The notes: generated by a model from the letters alone, not told the origin. Positions 11,160 to 24,521 are shown, counted from the first letter of the stretch. The stretch: DNA of 64,000 nucleotides from Rhizoclosmatium globosum (GCA_002104985.1 MCGO01000029.1:420644-484643), one strand, 5' to 3'. Made by a program: numbers and translations.

Positions 11160-12362
11160 ATGAGCTCATCTACACATCCACTTGTCCTTCTTGGACAGCC
11201 ACTTCTCGATATATCCGTGTCTGTGTCGAACGAGGAGCTTTCGCAGTTTGGGCTGAAAGCGAACGACATGGTCCTTGCGAGCGACTGCCACGCCGCCCTC
11301 TTTTCCGCCGTTGAAACCCGCGAAGATGCTTGGTTTCTCGCGGGTGGTTCGGCGCAGAACTCGGCTCGTGGCGCTCAGGTTCGTTTGTTGTTTTATCTTG
11401 AATGCGATTGACGATTGTTGTGGTTAACCCCAACTCCAAACTCACTTTAAATCAGTGGCTGCTTCCCGCGGACTCTGTCGCCTTTGTTGGATGCGTTGGA
11501 AATGATGCCGCAAAGGAAACTCTTGAACGGGTTGCCGCAAAGGATGGACTGACAGCTGACTTCCTTGTCCATCAAACACTGCCAACTGGAAAGTGTGCTG
11601 TCCTCATCACAGGAAACAATCGCTCAATGGTCACTGATCTTCAGGTATGTATTCTTAGCTTCATCGTGTGTCTAACGAACGTGTCTCAGGCTTCTCAACA
11701 ATTGGATCTGCATAAACTCAAAACTCGATGGGAACGCGTCGAAAACGCTCGGATCTTTTATTGCACAGCATATCTACTGAAAGACTCGTTTGATGCCGTT
11801 CTGGCTGTCGCGCAACATGCAACAAACAACAACAAAACATTCTGTTTTAACCTTGCTGCTCCATGGATTCCGTCAGTCTTTCCGAACGAATTGGAACAGG
11901 CTATTTACTATGCAGACTATTTATTCGGTTCGTTAAGACGAAATCTAAAATCAAAAAAGTACTTAACATGCACATTGATATTTAGGGAATGAATCTGAGG
12001 CACGCGCATACGCCGAAGCAAACAAGTTATCAGCAACTTCTATAGATGGAATCGCGCTTCATATGAGTACCTTGCCGAAATCACCCACCTCGTTCCTCAA
12101 ATCACGTATTGTTGTAATCACCCAAGGCCCTGACCCAATTATAATTGCTACAAACGGGCAGCTATTGACGCACCCAGTTCCCAAAGTCTCGGATATTGTG
12201 GATACAAACGGGGCTGGCGATGCGTTTTGTGGAGGATTCTTGGCAGGCTTGGTAGAACAGAGAGATTTGAACGAATGTCTTGAGAAGGCAGTGTTTGTAG
12301 CAAACACTGTTCTGAAGCAACAAGGAGCTTCGTATCCCCCAAAAGCTACCAGCAATATATAG
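11160..12362 (+). CDS. Adenosine-kinase-like pfkB kinase, copy 2
   Basis: Intact tandem paralogue, 340 residues from four exons (11160-11378, 11456-11644, 11690-11927, 11986-12362). It has GQPLLDISVS, AGGSAQNSARGAQ, FVGCVGND and the complete catalytic motif DTNGAGDAFCGGF. Expected role is ATP-dependent phosphorylation of adenosine. It lies 93 bp behind copy 1 on the same strand. It lacks the Cys-rich tail of copy 1, ending in a plain SNI. Confidence 0.93.
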
Positions 12363-12363
12363 A

Positions 12364-12369
12364 AATAAA
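12364..12369 (+). terminator. Possible polyadenylation signal
   Basis: AATAAA directly after the stop of adenosine kinase copy 2, in the 65-bp gap before the convergent ADCK gene. Confidence 0.4.
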
Positions 12370-12427
12370 AAAGAATTTGTGGCTTTACGTGAGTACGCTC
12401 TTGGGAAATTCTAAATATTTATTCAGT

Positions 12428-14140
12428 TTACGCCTCGTACTTCAAAACTTGATCAGCAAATGGTTTCCATGCCTTCGCAATCGAAACTGGATGATTAATC
12501 ATGAGTCCCACTCCACGAATCAAAAGAGAGACTCGGCAGGGCATAATCAACATGTCCATCGTCTTCTCCCAAGGATCTTCCCTGAAGCACTTGTCAACGA
12601 ACTGTTGAAGGTTGAGTCCTTCAGTGACATCTCGCCCATCTTGATCGAAACCAATTGTGCACATCTTGAAAATAACTTCCTTGTCCATATACTTTGATTT
12701 GTAGGCGCCAAGCTCTGCCATCCTCTTGAGTTCATCCTTGTCCTTGTCGCACAAAGCTTTAACAATTCGAGCAACAAAAACGCGCTCCTCTTTAGTCAAA
12801 ACCTTGATTTGTCCCATATCAAGCATCCCCAATCGTCCATCTTCAAGCAACAAAAAGTTTCCAGGGTGAGGGTCTCCATTCAAGAAGCCATCAACAAGAA
12901 CCTGATGTCCATGCACTTTAGTCAACGTGGCCATGATACGTGCGCTGTTCAAAGGAATAAAGGACTTGCGGTACGGCATCCTCCAGCTCGGAATAACAGC
13001 TCCAAGCGTCCAATTGTACAACACAACAGGAGTATTCACAATCGCATCACTAGTCTTGAGTAATCCGAATACAAATCAATAGCAAACTCCGACGGCCCAT
13101 CATACGCAGGCGGGAGTCCCTCTCTTGCATACTTTTCACGCATCTCGTTCTCAAACTTTTCCAAAGTCGTTCCGTTTCGTTCACACCACTCGCGGCCAAC
13201 GTTTCTGACTCCGTCGACTAGTTTTACGCCCTTCAAGAATTCCATTGTGAGTACTTTGCGGGCACAGAGGTCTGGGTAGGCGCGGGGGACGACGATACGG
13301 TTTCCGAATTTAGGGGTCATGTTCCTGTGCATGATGTTGAGGTTTTCGGCTTCGACGGCGTAATCGAATTCGTTCACGAATTGTTTTTCGATTTCGTCAA
13401 AGATGATGCATTGTTCAGGGGCAAAGATTTTGCAGAAGTTTCTGTTTAGAGTTTTACAATGCGTATCAGTGAACTGTACGATAATGTTCGAATTCATCAT
13501 ACCTGGCAGTGGAGAGATCGTTTCTAAACAGGGCTTCTGCGCCAGGCGATTGAATCTTGACAGCAACTGGCTTTCCGTTAGACTTCAAAATCGCCTTGTG
13601 GACTTGACCAACTACAAGAAACCAAACATTAGCATCCGATCCTTCTTCCTATAAACAGCTTACTTGATGCTGATCCAATCGGTGTATCGCTAAACTCCAA
13701 AAACACATCCTCAACCTTCTCAATCCCCAACGACTCCCTCACAACCTTTCTCGCCTGCTCCCCATCCATAAGCGCAGGTACTTTATCTTCCAACTCCCTC
13801 AACTTTTCGATATAAACTGGCGACAGGACATCGCTCCGATGGGCCATCATCTGGCCAACCTTGATGTAGAAGCCACGAAGGTCCTTGAAGTTCTGCAGGA
13901 CAATGTCAGCGTACTTGTCGTCGAGGGCTTTCCAGTCTGCGGACTTTGCGTCTTCGGACATTGGGATTGTTTTGTGTTTGAGCTCAACGAGGCGGTAGTG
14001 CGTGATGATGGGACCCATTCCGGACCAGAGACGCAGAGTGCGATTGAGCCGTCGTCTTTGTCGACGGTTAAACTGTAGGCCGTTGGTGGCGCCACGAGGA
14101 GCGCAGTTCCCGCGGCGAGAAGGCGGAGTCGGCTGCCCAT
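12428..14140 (-). CDS. UbiB/ADCK (ABC1) atypical kinase (frame breaks)
   Basis: Member of the ABC1/UbiB/COQ8 family of atypical kinases, usually mitochondrial or plastidial and linked to lipid or quinone metabolism. Exons run from the ATG at 14140 to the stop at 12428, with introns 13612-13663 and 13442-13502. Family marks are the KxGQ motif (IKVGQMMAHRSDVLSP), the loop GSASIGQVHKA, and the catalytic block GDPHPGNFLLLEDGRLGMLDMGQ in two adjoining parts. The frame changes near 14045 and near 13045; in each case the conserved reading resumes one base off, consistent with a lost base. A hydrophobic N-terminal stretch may be a targeting or membrane segment. The exact ADCK subgroup is not assigned. 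Confidence 0.85.
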
Positions 14141-14311
14141 TTGACGTTTTTCAAGCTGTGATTCCAATGTTCTAACTTGCACCCAACATCCTTTTATTTA
14201 AGTGGATATGCGATTCAGAGAATAACAATAACGTCCATTGAGAAAAAGAAACAAAAGAACCGAGATATACGCGGGCCTATACCACTACAGACAATCCTTC
14301 TTATCACACAC

Positions 14312-16778
14312 TCACAAACTGAGTCCAGGAATCCTTCCACTAGCCCTTCCCATTTCATCCACCTTCTTCATCAAGTCATACGCGACCGACTGTCCAACGA
14401 CAGAGTCATGCTTATAATCTGGGTGTGCAGCAACAAAGTCGCGGATCCAACGAGCTCCAGTTGGGATCTTTCCAGACGCACGACGAGAAATGAAGTCAAG
14501 GTATTCTTCCAAGCCCTTCAACGTCTTGTATGACAAGTTGGGTGCAGCAGAGAGGTACGCGCGGACAAGTGGAACCATTCCAGGGAATTTACCAGCCTTT
14601 GAATGACATTTAGTTTACCGACAACGTGAGTGAGAAGTGGTGAGAGAACGAGAGACTTACCTTTCCATTCATGATTTCATTCACAGTCAGCTCAACCAAC
14701 GCGTCCACACCATCAGGCCCAACATCCTCAAACGCATCAAACTCAGCAGGACGTCTGGCAGGGTTTCCAAACACATTCCGCCTGAACAAAACTTCTCGTT
14801 CAACACAGCGTCTCGCTTTTGTCCCTTCGCCATGTTCTCATCTACTTTCGTGAGGGGCATGTACAAGTTCAGGTCAAAGCTCAGAATTGTGCGTGTCAGG
14901 AGAACGACAAAGACGCTGTAGGCTGCGTTTTCAAAGTCTGTAAATTGAATCTCCATGCTTCGGAATTCAACGCGCCATCCGATGGGGGAAAGTGGTGGAG
15001 GAGGTTTGAAGCGCATTGTCTGCCAGTTTGTGGATTGGATGTTTTCAAAGTGGTCGCTGGAAGTTTTATCGTCAAGGTTCAGCTTTTCGTTGAAAATAAC
15101 GATTGGATCCCGAATAAAGAGATGGGCGTAGTGCTTTGCAAGGAGATCGTCGATACCTTCTCAGAAATATTGAGCTACAATTGCATCCAAGTTGATTTCT
15201 CACCATTGCTCTTCAATTCATTAAAGATGGCCTCATCGTAACCAAAGGAATATCATTGTACTTTGGATCATAATAAGTATCTTTGGGAGGTGGAAGAGAT
15301 GTTGACGCAGGACTGTGGACATCAGGGTCAGAGAAACATCCTCCAGAATATGATGGTCCTGGTGACAGATATGTCGAAATAGAAGCATATCGAGACTTGG
15401 GAATGTTGAAGCGAGAGTTTTTCAACGGCTAGGAGTACGATTTAGACACAATACGCGGATATCGGCAATGTTCACCTCCACGCCTCGCTCCTCTTTGGTA
15501 CGATCGTCAACCGAAGCAGAAATGACATCCCATCGACAATCAACGTCAGCCAAAAATCCTCTGAAAATAGGGGCTCCAGCAGACAAGGCCATCTGGAATA
15601 TGAATTCAGAAGTGTCATCCCTTTCGAACTGTATCCTACCATATCGGAGTCATGACTGCCAATTGATCATATAATCTTCTAGCCTCTTCTACACTGCATG
15701 CCTGGAATGTGACTTGCAAACAGCAGCACCCCATTCCAAAACACATGCAATCCATATAAATATGGTCTGGTTTCGCATCCGGAACCAACTCATTCAACGT
15801 TGGACATTTGACTTTTCACGTTCTTGTGTCGTAAGCAATAATGGCATTGACGACCATGTTTCAGTTTGCACGCGACCCAATCCAGAAGCTGAGAGGTCCT
15901 GGAGACAGGGAGCTGCTGTCTCCAAAAAAGGGCTGGGAGTGTTCTTGTCTTTAAAGACGGGAACATGAATATTGACTTTTGATTGACGCCGTTCACGAAT
16001 GTTTTGAGTGAGTGTTCTGTCAAGTTGGTGGAAGTGGTGTCATTCACAAACGTCATACGCTAAACAAGCAACGCAGCCGTCATACCTGAAACGCGGGTGC
16101 GGATTAATCGCTTCATCTGGAATAAAGAGACTGTTGCTGGCACCGCCTTCTGGAGTTGGATCGTGTGGAGGATCCAAGAATGAGTGGGGCGAGTTGACAC
16201 CCAAGAGCGGGAAGTTTGTGATGGAGACCAGTGCTTCGTTCTCCTTCAACATTGAGTTTGCAAGAGCGCGTCTGAGACATTAAAAAGAAGGATCAGTATC
16301 CGAGACGGACAGATGGTTTTCTGTTTTTTGCACACTAACCGTTCACGCATGTTTGGCTCGACAGTCAACAGGTCGTCAATGAGGAAGCCATAGGGACCAG
16401 CGGGGGTTCCTTCGAGCATGTAGCGGCCGTACTCTGGTTTGAAGGACCACGAGATAGGATCGCTGTTTGGGGCATCTTGTTAGGCCTCTAGAGACGTACA
16501 CAACCAACACACCCGCTCGCCTGGGCCGCCTTCTCCATTTCCTCCAACTTGAGCAGCACTTCGTACGCATTGTTCGAGGCGCGCACGGTCCGCGTCGCGT
16601 CGTCAAAGGCCACGCAGATGTATTCAATCTCGTCGCCCCAGAGCAGTTTGTCACGCCGCCGCGCTTTGATCGAGTGCCACAAATGGAGGAATTGCACAAT
16701 CCCGTGTTTGCGCACGTGGGTGGCGTGCTGCGATGCCTCGTGCCACTCCATCGGCGTTCCAACGGTGAGCAGACCCAT
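14312..16778 (-). CDS. GSH1: Glutamate-cysteine ligase, catalytic subunit
   Basis: First and rate-limiting enzyme of glutathione synthesis, joining Glu and Cys with ATP in the cytosol. About nine exons. The N-terminus [15 protein letters not shown] and [10 protein letters not shown], the [20 protein letters not shown] segment, the [20 protein letters not shown] block and AHLFIRDP are all diagnostic. It ends at 14312 after a conserved [16 protein letters not shown] tail. Clean introns include 16272-16339, 16017-16085, 15812-15876, 15429-15475, 15157-15203 and 14597-14660. The first intron seems to be only about 35 nt (16476-16510). Frame breaks by one missing base lie near 15643, at 15240-15241 (restoring VYDEAIF) and near 14786 (restoring EKFWFRR). 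Confidence 0.93.
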
Positions 16779-16945
16779 CCTTGTCTTTTCAAATGTGTTT
16801 CAAATCAAATTGTTAATTGCGAATCAAATCTCTACTCAAACATTCACACTCGCTGGATTTTAATTCCGTATTGTCTATCGAATGTCTTTGTGCTGGCTCT
16901 CCTCTTCCCTTGTTCTTAACAACAAGAGACGGAAATCACATTGAA
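16779..16945. promoter_or_regulatory. Shared divergent promoter region
   Basis: 167 bp between the divergent start codons of glutamate-cysteine ligase and kinesin 1, too short for anything but a shared regulatory region. No specific motif is called. Confidence 0.4.
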
Positions 16946-19120
16946 ATGTCAGACTCACGGCCACACTCCCGGGCTGTCAGCAACTCCAGTTTGCGCACTG
17001 TGAACTCAACTAGAAGCGTGAAGCAATCAGGCAAGAAGCTGCCTGCTCTTCCGTCTAAAGTCGCGAGCAGCATTGATATGAAACTGGGAGCCACCAACTT
17101 TACTCCAAACCAAATCAGCAGTGTATCAAGTAGACAAGCCAGTGCAATCAGTCCTGGAAGCAGGCAATCTAGTACAACTACTGTCGCGTCGAAAGTTCCT
17201 TCGCAGAAACCTCCAACAGCACCTGCAACACCTGCCATAAATCAATCACGCGCTCCCAGCCAAATCAATAACACTGCAACATCAGAAACGAAACTATTAA
17301 AACCAATCAATAAGTCCATCTCCGCTCTCCAACCCCCTCCATCACGTCCAATAACTCCAACATCACAACGCTCCACCTCTGCCATCTCTGTATCCACAAA
17401 TTATTCCACTTCTCCATTATCATATGAGCAACAAGCCGTAAAGTTATCGTCAGAATCCGAAACGCGAATCCTGCTGGCCCACGCTTCTCGCCCAGTCACA
17501 CCTGAAATTGGTGCTGATGGACAGCCGTCTGTCTGTATGACTAAAACAGGCACCAATAAAATTGATATTGTGGATCCGACAGGGGAAAAGGGAAGCAAGC
17601 CGTTCAATTTTGATGTTGTGTTTGGGATGGAGGCGCAACAAGAAGAAGTATATGGTGTGGCGGTGGAACCGTTGATTCGAAAGTGTTTAGAAGGGTGCGT
17701 ATTTTATGGCTTTATAGGTTATTGATTCCCATCGAATTTCGCTTAGATACAATGGATGTATTTTTGCGTATGGTCAAACGGCTGCTGGTAAAACTCATAC
17801 TATGCAAGGGCCCGCAAACAAAATTCCTGAATCTTTGAGCGATAATTGTAAAGCTGTGCATCCCGATATTGGAATTATTTCGAGAGTCGTTCACCAACTA
17901 AACAATCACGTCAAGGATCGACGAGGAAGAGTTGATGAAGCCAGCGGAAACTGTTTGAACTATGTAGTCAAAGTGTCGTACCTTGAAATATACAACGAAA
18001 GTTTGATTGATCTACTTGTCGATAAGGACAAGCAAGGTAACCAAACCTGATTGCTGTATCCACCTACTCATCCTATATTTATACAGAGGATCTAAAAATT
18101 CGAATGGAGCCTGACTCAGTAACCGGCAAAGACTTGTACGTCCAAAACTTGAGCGAAAGATACATCGGATCCCTCCAAGACTACCTCAAAGTCCTCACAA
18201 TCGGCTCCAAAAACCGATCCGTCGGCGAAACAAACATGAACGCTCAGTCCTCCCGAAGCCACGCCATCCTCACAATCACAATCGACCAATACCTCGTCGA
18301 ACCAAAAGCACCACAACCAGTATCATCAACAAGCAAACTAACCCGCACAGAAAGCTCAACCTCAGCTTGGGCTCCCGAACACATGACCGCAGACCAACAT
18401 TCCCCGGACGTCCTCCAAAAAATCGGGCAAGGCCGAAAACGCTCCAAAATCCATTTAATCGATTTAGCCGGCTCCGAGCGTGCAGACTCTACAGGCGCGA
18501 CTGGAGACCGGTTGAAGGAAGGCGCGCAAATCAATCAATCTCTGTCAGCCCTTGGAAACGTCATCAGCGCTCTCACGAGTCCTGGAAACGCTGCGAAGAA
18601 ACATATCCCATACCGAGATAGTAAACTGACGTATCTGTTGAGCGACTCGCTAGGTGGAAACGCGTTGACACTCATGATCACGTGTTGCAGCCCTGCGCCG
18701 AGAAACTACAGTGAGAGCGTGAGCACGTTGCGGTTTGCGGAACGGGTCAAGAAGGTTGTGAATAAGGCTGTTGTGAATATGGATCCGTATTTGTTGAGGA
18801 TCGCGGAGCTTGAGGCTGAGGTTTTGGCGTTGAAGAAGCAGTTGGAGAATTGTACTTGTGGGGGACGTGGAGGTGGTAGTGCCTGTCCTAATTGTCATGG
18901 TAGATCAACCTCGAAGACTCCGTTGAAGTCGAGGTTTAGGTCGCCGATGTCTCCTGTTGCGGGATCCATGGAGGATGATATACAACATGGAATAGCTGAT
19001 TCTAATGACAATCTTGGTCGCTCTGGTGGAGGGAAAGTAAATGGTGGACTAGTATCTTCAGCAGTATTACAACCAAGAGTTGTTGTGGAACTAAGCGAAG
19101 GGTTGATGTGGATACTGTAA
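16946..19120 (+). CDS. Kinesin motor protein, copy 1 (tandem array)
   Basis: N-terminal kinesin motor preceded by about 150 Ser/Thr/Pro-rich residues and followed by a short Cys-containing tail. Exons 16946-17694, 17747-18036 and 18087-19120. Motor motifs are P-loop GQTAAGKTHTM, switch I NMNAQSSRSH, switch II DLAGSERA and YRDSKLTYLLSDSLGGNA. The first beta strand is abnormal: the frame is shifted for about 45 nt (17440-17483) by a missing A and an extra base downstream. In the other frame this stretch reads VKVIVRIRN, as in copies 2 and 3. Kinesins are microtubule ATPases; I cannot assign a kinesin family from sequence alone. Confidence 0.9.
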
Positions 19121-19245
19121 ATACGTATGAGACACCGCATTAAATTATTCTATGTGCCTTACATAATAAGTGAAATACCACCACGCGTTTGAGCTCTTTG
19201 TTTTTTGATTGGAACAAATTGCCCTTCAACCCAACGTCAAAGGAT

Positions 19246-22166
19246 ATGAGTCCAAGCCCTCGATCGCGACCTGGGAGTACCGAAAGTCTTTCTGGAGGAA
19301 AAGGGAAGCTTAAAAAAGGTTCTTCCGCCGAGAAACTCCCTTCACTTCCAACGAAAGCAATTAAAAAGCAAGACGATCCCAGTTCCAACGTTGCACCCAT
19401 CGCAACAGAACCGCTTAAAGACACCCCAAGCAATATAAATAACAGCAAAAATACTCCTCCGAGTACAGGACTATCGCGCTCTTCATCTCTGAAAAACTTG
19501 ATTTCTTCAGTTGGAGACTCACCTCTTGAACCCGCTATACCAGAAGACCCAAACGCGGAAGAACCGGCACAACCTGAACCAATTAAATCAATCAAGCCGG
19601 TAAACGCGACCGTTGCGGCTCTTACAGCCACAGCGACACACAGTCGCTCAGCTTCTGCATCTTCCACTAAAACAAACTTTTCAAACGAGCCACTTTCTTA
19701 TGATCAACAAGCAATTAAAGTAGTCGTTCGAATCAGGAACACGGCTTTAGCTGGTCCAGCGTCTATGGGCCCTATACCCGAACTGGAGACGTGTATGGGA
19801 AAGACAGGAAATCGAATTGATATCACGGATCCTACGGGAGAAAAAGGAAGTAAGCCATTCTATTTCGATACGATTTTTGCGGGGGATACGCAGCAGGAGG
19901 AGGTATATGGAGTTGCGGTTGAACCGTTGATTCGAAAGTGTCTGGAAGGGTAAGAAAAGTAATTAATAAGGAGATTTTAATTAATGGTTCTAATGGAAGG
20001 TACAATGGATGCATCTTCGCGTATGGTCAAACTGCCGCTGGAAAGACACATACGATGCAAGGTCCTGCAAATCGAATCGCTGAATCTTTAAGCGACACAT
20101 GCACGAGCGTACATTCGGATATTGGAATTATTTCACGAGTTGTTCATCAGCTTAACAACCATGTCAAAGAGCATCGTGGAAGAGTTGATGAAGCAAGTGG
20201 AAACTGCTTGGATTTTGTCATCAAAGTGTCCTACCTAGAAATCTATAATGAAGGGCTGATTGACTTGCTTGTTGACAAGGATAAACAAGGTTGGGAGTCT
20301 GAATCAATTCATTAAAGCTAAATCCAAAGCTTAGAAAACCTGAAAATCCGAATGGAAACAGGAACTACTTCCGGAAAAGACCTTTACGTGCAAAACTTAA
20401 CAGAAAAGCATATAGGCTCGATCAAGGACTATTTGAAAGTATTGACGACAGGAGCCAAGAACAGATCTATTGGAGAAACTAATATGAATGCCCAATCTTC
20501 TCGAAGTCATGCAATTTTGACAATTACAATCGATCAATATCTGGTCGAGCCTCGAAAACCCCAATCAGGAGGTGTTGGCACCTTGTCACGGTCTGAAAGT
20601 ACAGCCTCACTTGCCCCAGAAATCGCGTCACTTGAAGAAAACTCTCCAGAAATGTTGCAAAAGATTGGGCAGGGGAAAAAGCGATCCAAGATTCATTTGA
20701 TTGATTTAGCAGGGTCGGAACGTGCAGATTCAACTGGAGCCACTGGTGACAGACTCAAAGAAGGAGCCCAAATTAATCAATCATTATCAGCTCTTGGAAA
20801 CGTGATTAGCGCGCTTACAAGCCCATCTAGTTCAGCAAAGCACCATGTTCCATATAGAGACAGTAAATTAACGTACCTTTTAAGTGATTCTCTGGGAGGA
20901 AATGCTTTGACTCTTATGATCACTTGTTGCAGTCCAGTCTCGAAGAATTACAGTGAAAGCATAAGCACACTAAGATTTGCGGAACGTGTCAAAAAAGTTG
21001 TCAACAAGGCCGTTGTCAATATGGACCCTCATTTGTTGAAGATAGCGGAATTGGAAGCTGAAGTTTTAGCCTTAAAAACGAGGCTTGCGAATTGTACTTG
21101 TGGTGGACAAGGAAGAGGTGATTGTGACATTCATTCTCCCGTGACTTCTGCTTCAGCGGTTAAAGCAAAAGATGAAGTTCCAGAAACTAAAGAAGTCGAT
21201 AATTCTGTGAATGAAGAAAAGGAGGAGATAAAAAATGAGGAAGTTCCAGCTTTGGATCAAGTGTCTACTGGCCAAAGTCTTGCAATTGAGTCTTTGGATG
21301 ACGAACCAAGCCTATTTGTTGCACTCACTACTCAAAATGATGTCGATGCGAAAGAATTTGTCGAGGTCGGAACAGATCCTATTTCAGCTGCCAGTCTTGA
21401 AGCTATTTCAAGACTATCCACTGCAGATCAACATGCCGTCACAGCCACTACCGATACTCCCACAGAAAGTCCTGTTCGTCCCGTCTTTCCAGAACCAAAA
21501 GATGAAGTCCTTGAAGAATTTGTGGAGGAAGTCGAGGCGATTGAGCCTATGGAGCCAATAATCTATGAAATCACGGCTGATGACTTTGAAACAAACGGAT
21601 TCTCTGTCAACACTCTGTTGGAGAATGTGCAAGACTTGTTGCCCAATGCGGTATCTCCTGTTATGGATACGCCACTATTACAACATATCGCAAACTCGCC
21701 AACCAAATATGAGCTTACGGCGGAATCTTTACAAAAAGATCTTTTGGATGAACTCGCCGTTTCTTCTCTACAACCCCTTCTTGCTCCAAACTCCACATCT
21801 TCATCTCCAGCAACGTCGCCAACCGTCCCGATTGCATCATCTCCTGTACCATATATTCTAACTGCCACTTCCCTCGAAAAAGATGTCGTGGGGGAGTCAC
21901 CAGTTGTACCTGCATTTGCTCCAGTTTCGCCTCTAACTCCGATTCAAATGAGTTGTCCTGCACCAACGCCGATAACGATATCACCAATAGCAATACCAAT
22001 ACAGCTAGAGTCTACAATTAGTTCAATAAGCACGCAGCACCAGAGTGTTGTAGATTTCAAGGTTTGGACCGTACCTCACGTCAAGAAAACAGCGACAACC
22101 CCATTTTGGGAGACGGCATGGACAGACGTACAAGTAGCAGGCGATGTGGCCCACTTTTATGGGTAA
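19246..22166 (+). CDS. Kinesin motor protein, copy 2 (tandem array)
   Basis: Intact 941-residue kinesin from exons 19246-19949, 20000-20289 and 20335-22166. A Ser/Pro/Lys-rich N-terminal extension of about 150 residues leads to the motor (IKVVVRIRN strand, GQTAAGKTHTM, NMNAQSSRSH, DLAGSERADSTGATGD, LTYLLSDSLGGNA). The neck holds HLLKIAELEAEVLALKTRL and a CTCGG cluster, and then comes a long acidic, Pro-rich tail of about 360 residues unique to this copy. Both introns fall at the same codons as in copies 1 and 3. The start chosen is the first ATG; the frame opens slightly earlier at a TTG. Cargo and family unknown. Confidence 0.93.
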
Positions 22167-22207
22167 ATTGAAAGCCAATAGAGTATTCAAATTTTACTTG
22201 AAATTGA

Positions 22208-24498
22208 TTGGCTGATTCGCAACCTTCCATCCCTTCGAACAACACTTATAGCAAGGACGTTACAACAAGTGCTCTGAAAAATGAGCCACCGAGAGCGTCA
22301 ACACTCCTAGTTGGAGGAGACAGTAATTCTCCAAAATCTCGTTCCCGCCAAGGAAGCAATAGCAACCTTGCCAAAAATCTCCCACCGCTTCCAGCCAAAG
22401 TATCCCACCCCGCACCTCTATCGAAATCATCATCTCTCAAGAACCTACACCCTCGTAGCCTGGGTGATTCCTCGGAGGAGCCCGATGCAGAATCTCCGCC
22501 ACGTTCTACGAAACCACAGAACAAGGTTCTCGAGGCTGTTCAGCAGCATCAACGCTCTTCCTCGAATTCTTCGGCAGCTTCATCATCATCAACAATCACA
22601 AATTATTCTTCTGCCCCTCTGTCATACGACCAACAAGCGGTCAGAGTTGTCGTTCGTGTCCGTAATACCAACTCCTCCGCTCCTGCCTCAATCAAACAAT
22701 CTACTCCTGATGCAGAAGCTGTTACAACTTGCTTGAAAATGACTGGAAATAAAATCGACATCTTGGATCCAAAGGGTGAGAAGGAAAACAAGACGTTCCA
22801 CTACGATACAGTTTTCGGGATGGAGACGCAGCAAGAAGACGTGTATGGCGTTTGTGTAGAGCCACTTATCAAAAAATGTTTGGATGGGTGAGGTTTAACA
22901 TTTCGAAAATTATTACTTAACGTTTGATGTTAGTTACAATGGCTGCATCTTCGCGTATGGACAAACAGCTTCGGGTAAAACTCATACGATGCAAGGTGGT
23001 GCTGCTTCCCGCGTTGCAGAGTCGCTGAGTGATGCTTGCACCAGTGTGAGCCCAGACATAGGAATTATTCCTCGTGTCGTTCATCAACTCAACAATCATG
23101 TGCGTGAACGTCGTGGAAAAGTAGATGAAGCAAGTGGAAATTGCTTTGATTATGTAGTCAAGGTTTCATACCTTGAAATTTATAACGAAACTCTGGTTGA
23201 TTTGCTAGTCGACAGGGATAAGCAAGGTTTGTATTCACAATGGACTACTTATTTCTAAGTTTTCGTTTCAGAGGATTTGAAGATCCGAATGGAAGCTGGA
23301 ACAACTTCTGGCAAAGACTTGTACGTTCAAAACTTGAGCGAAAGATACATGTCATCGCTTCCAGATTACTTGAAAGTTCTTATTACTGGAGCTAAGCACC
23401 GATCCGTGGGAGAAACCAACATGAATGCCCAATCATCGCGAAGTCATTCAATTTTGACTATAACAATCGATCAGTACCTCGTGGAGCCGCGAAAGCCATA
23501 TGCAAGTGGAGGAGCTCCAATGTCTCGTTCTGAAAGTACTGCATCTCTTGCTCCAGAAATCGTATCACCCGATGAACATTCTCCTGAAGTACTCCAAAAA
23601 ATCGGACAAGGCAAAAAGCGATCCAAGATTCATTTGATTGATTTAGCAGGATCTGAGAGAGCCGATTCAACTGGGGCGACCGGAGACAGACTCAAAGAAG
23701 GGCTCAAATCAATCAGTCCCTCTCTGCGCTTGGAAACGTTATCAGCGCTTTAACAAGTCCATCTAATTCCAGCAAGAAACACATTCCCTACAGAGACAGT
23801 AAATTGACGTACCTCCTGAGCGATTCACTTGGAGGAAACGCATTGACACTCATGATTACGTGTTGTAGTCCTGTCTCCAAGAATTATAACGAAACCATGA
23901 GTACACTCCGGTTTGCTGAACGAGTCAAGAAAGTTGTCAACAAGGCCGTTGTCAACATGGATCCAAACTTATTGCGTATCGCGGAATTGGAGGCTGAGAA
24001 TCTGGCTTTGAGGCAACAGTTGGCGAATTGTACGTGTGGGGCGGCAGGGGTACAAGTCCGAACTGCGATGTACATTCTCCTGTTTCTCCAGCCGCTAAAT
24101 CCCCTGTGGCTCCAGCACTATCACCAATGAAGCAAAAAGTAGATCAAGCAAGTGGACCAGGTGCGTTGTCAGCACAACCTTCAACAGACATATTCGAAGT
24201 TGCGCCAGAACAAGCAGATGTACCAAAAGAATTAGCAGATGCCGCTACGGATCCAATGACACCTGTGGCAAGTCTTGACAACCTGAGTCGGGGAACTTGG
24301 TGGCAAAGGACTGTTCAAAAAGTACGAGAGTTTGCAGCCAAGATTGAAGATGGTATTGAAGATTTGGCATTAATTGTTCGCGACGACTTTCAAATATCAC
24401 CTAAAAACCAAAATGGCGAGCCGGAGTTTCAAAATGAAGTTGTTGTCCAACCTGAAGGAAATGAGCATCACAACGAACAACGGCAGCACGAAATTTAA
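22208..24498 (+). CDS. Kinesin motor protein, copy 3 (frame breaks, no ATG seen)
   Basis: Third tandem kinesin, only 41 bp after the stop of copy 2. Exons 22208-22887, 22934-23226 and 23272-24498. Motor motifs are GQTASGKTHTM, NMNAQSSRSH, DLAGSERA and LTYLLSDSLGGNA. One G is missing at 23700-23702 (restoring EGAQINQSLSALGN) and another at 24038-24041 (restoring CTCGGGRG, as in copy 2). The N-terminal frame starts with TTG (encoding ADSQPS) just after an in-frame stop, with no ATG before 22738, inside the motor. Copy 1 starts MSDSRP at the equivalent place, so an ATG spoiled by an extra T (ATTG) is likely. A short tail with a Trp-Trp segment ends the protein. Confidence 0.88.
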
Positions 24499-24521
24499 AC
24501 AGACATCAAATTTGCTATTTC

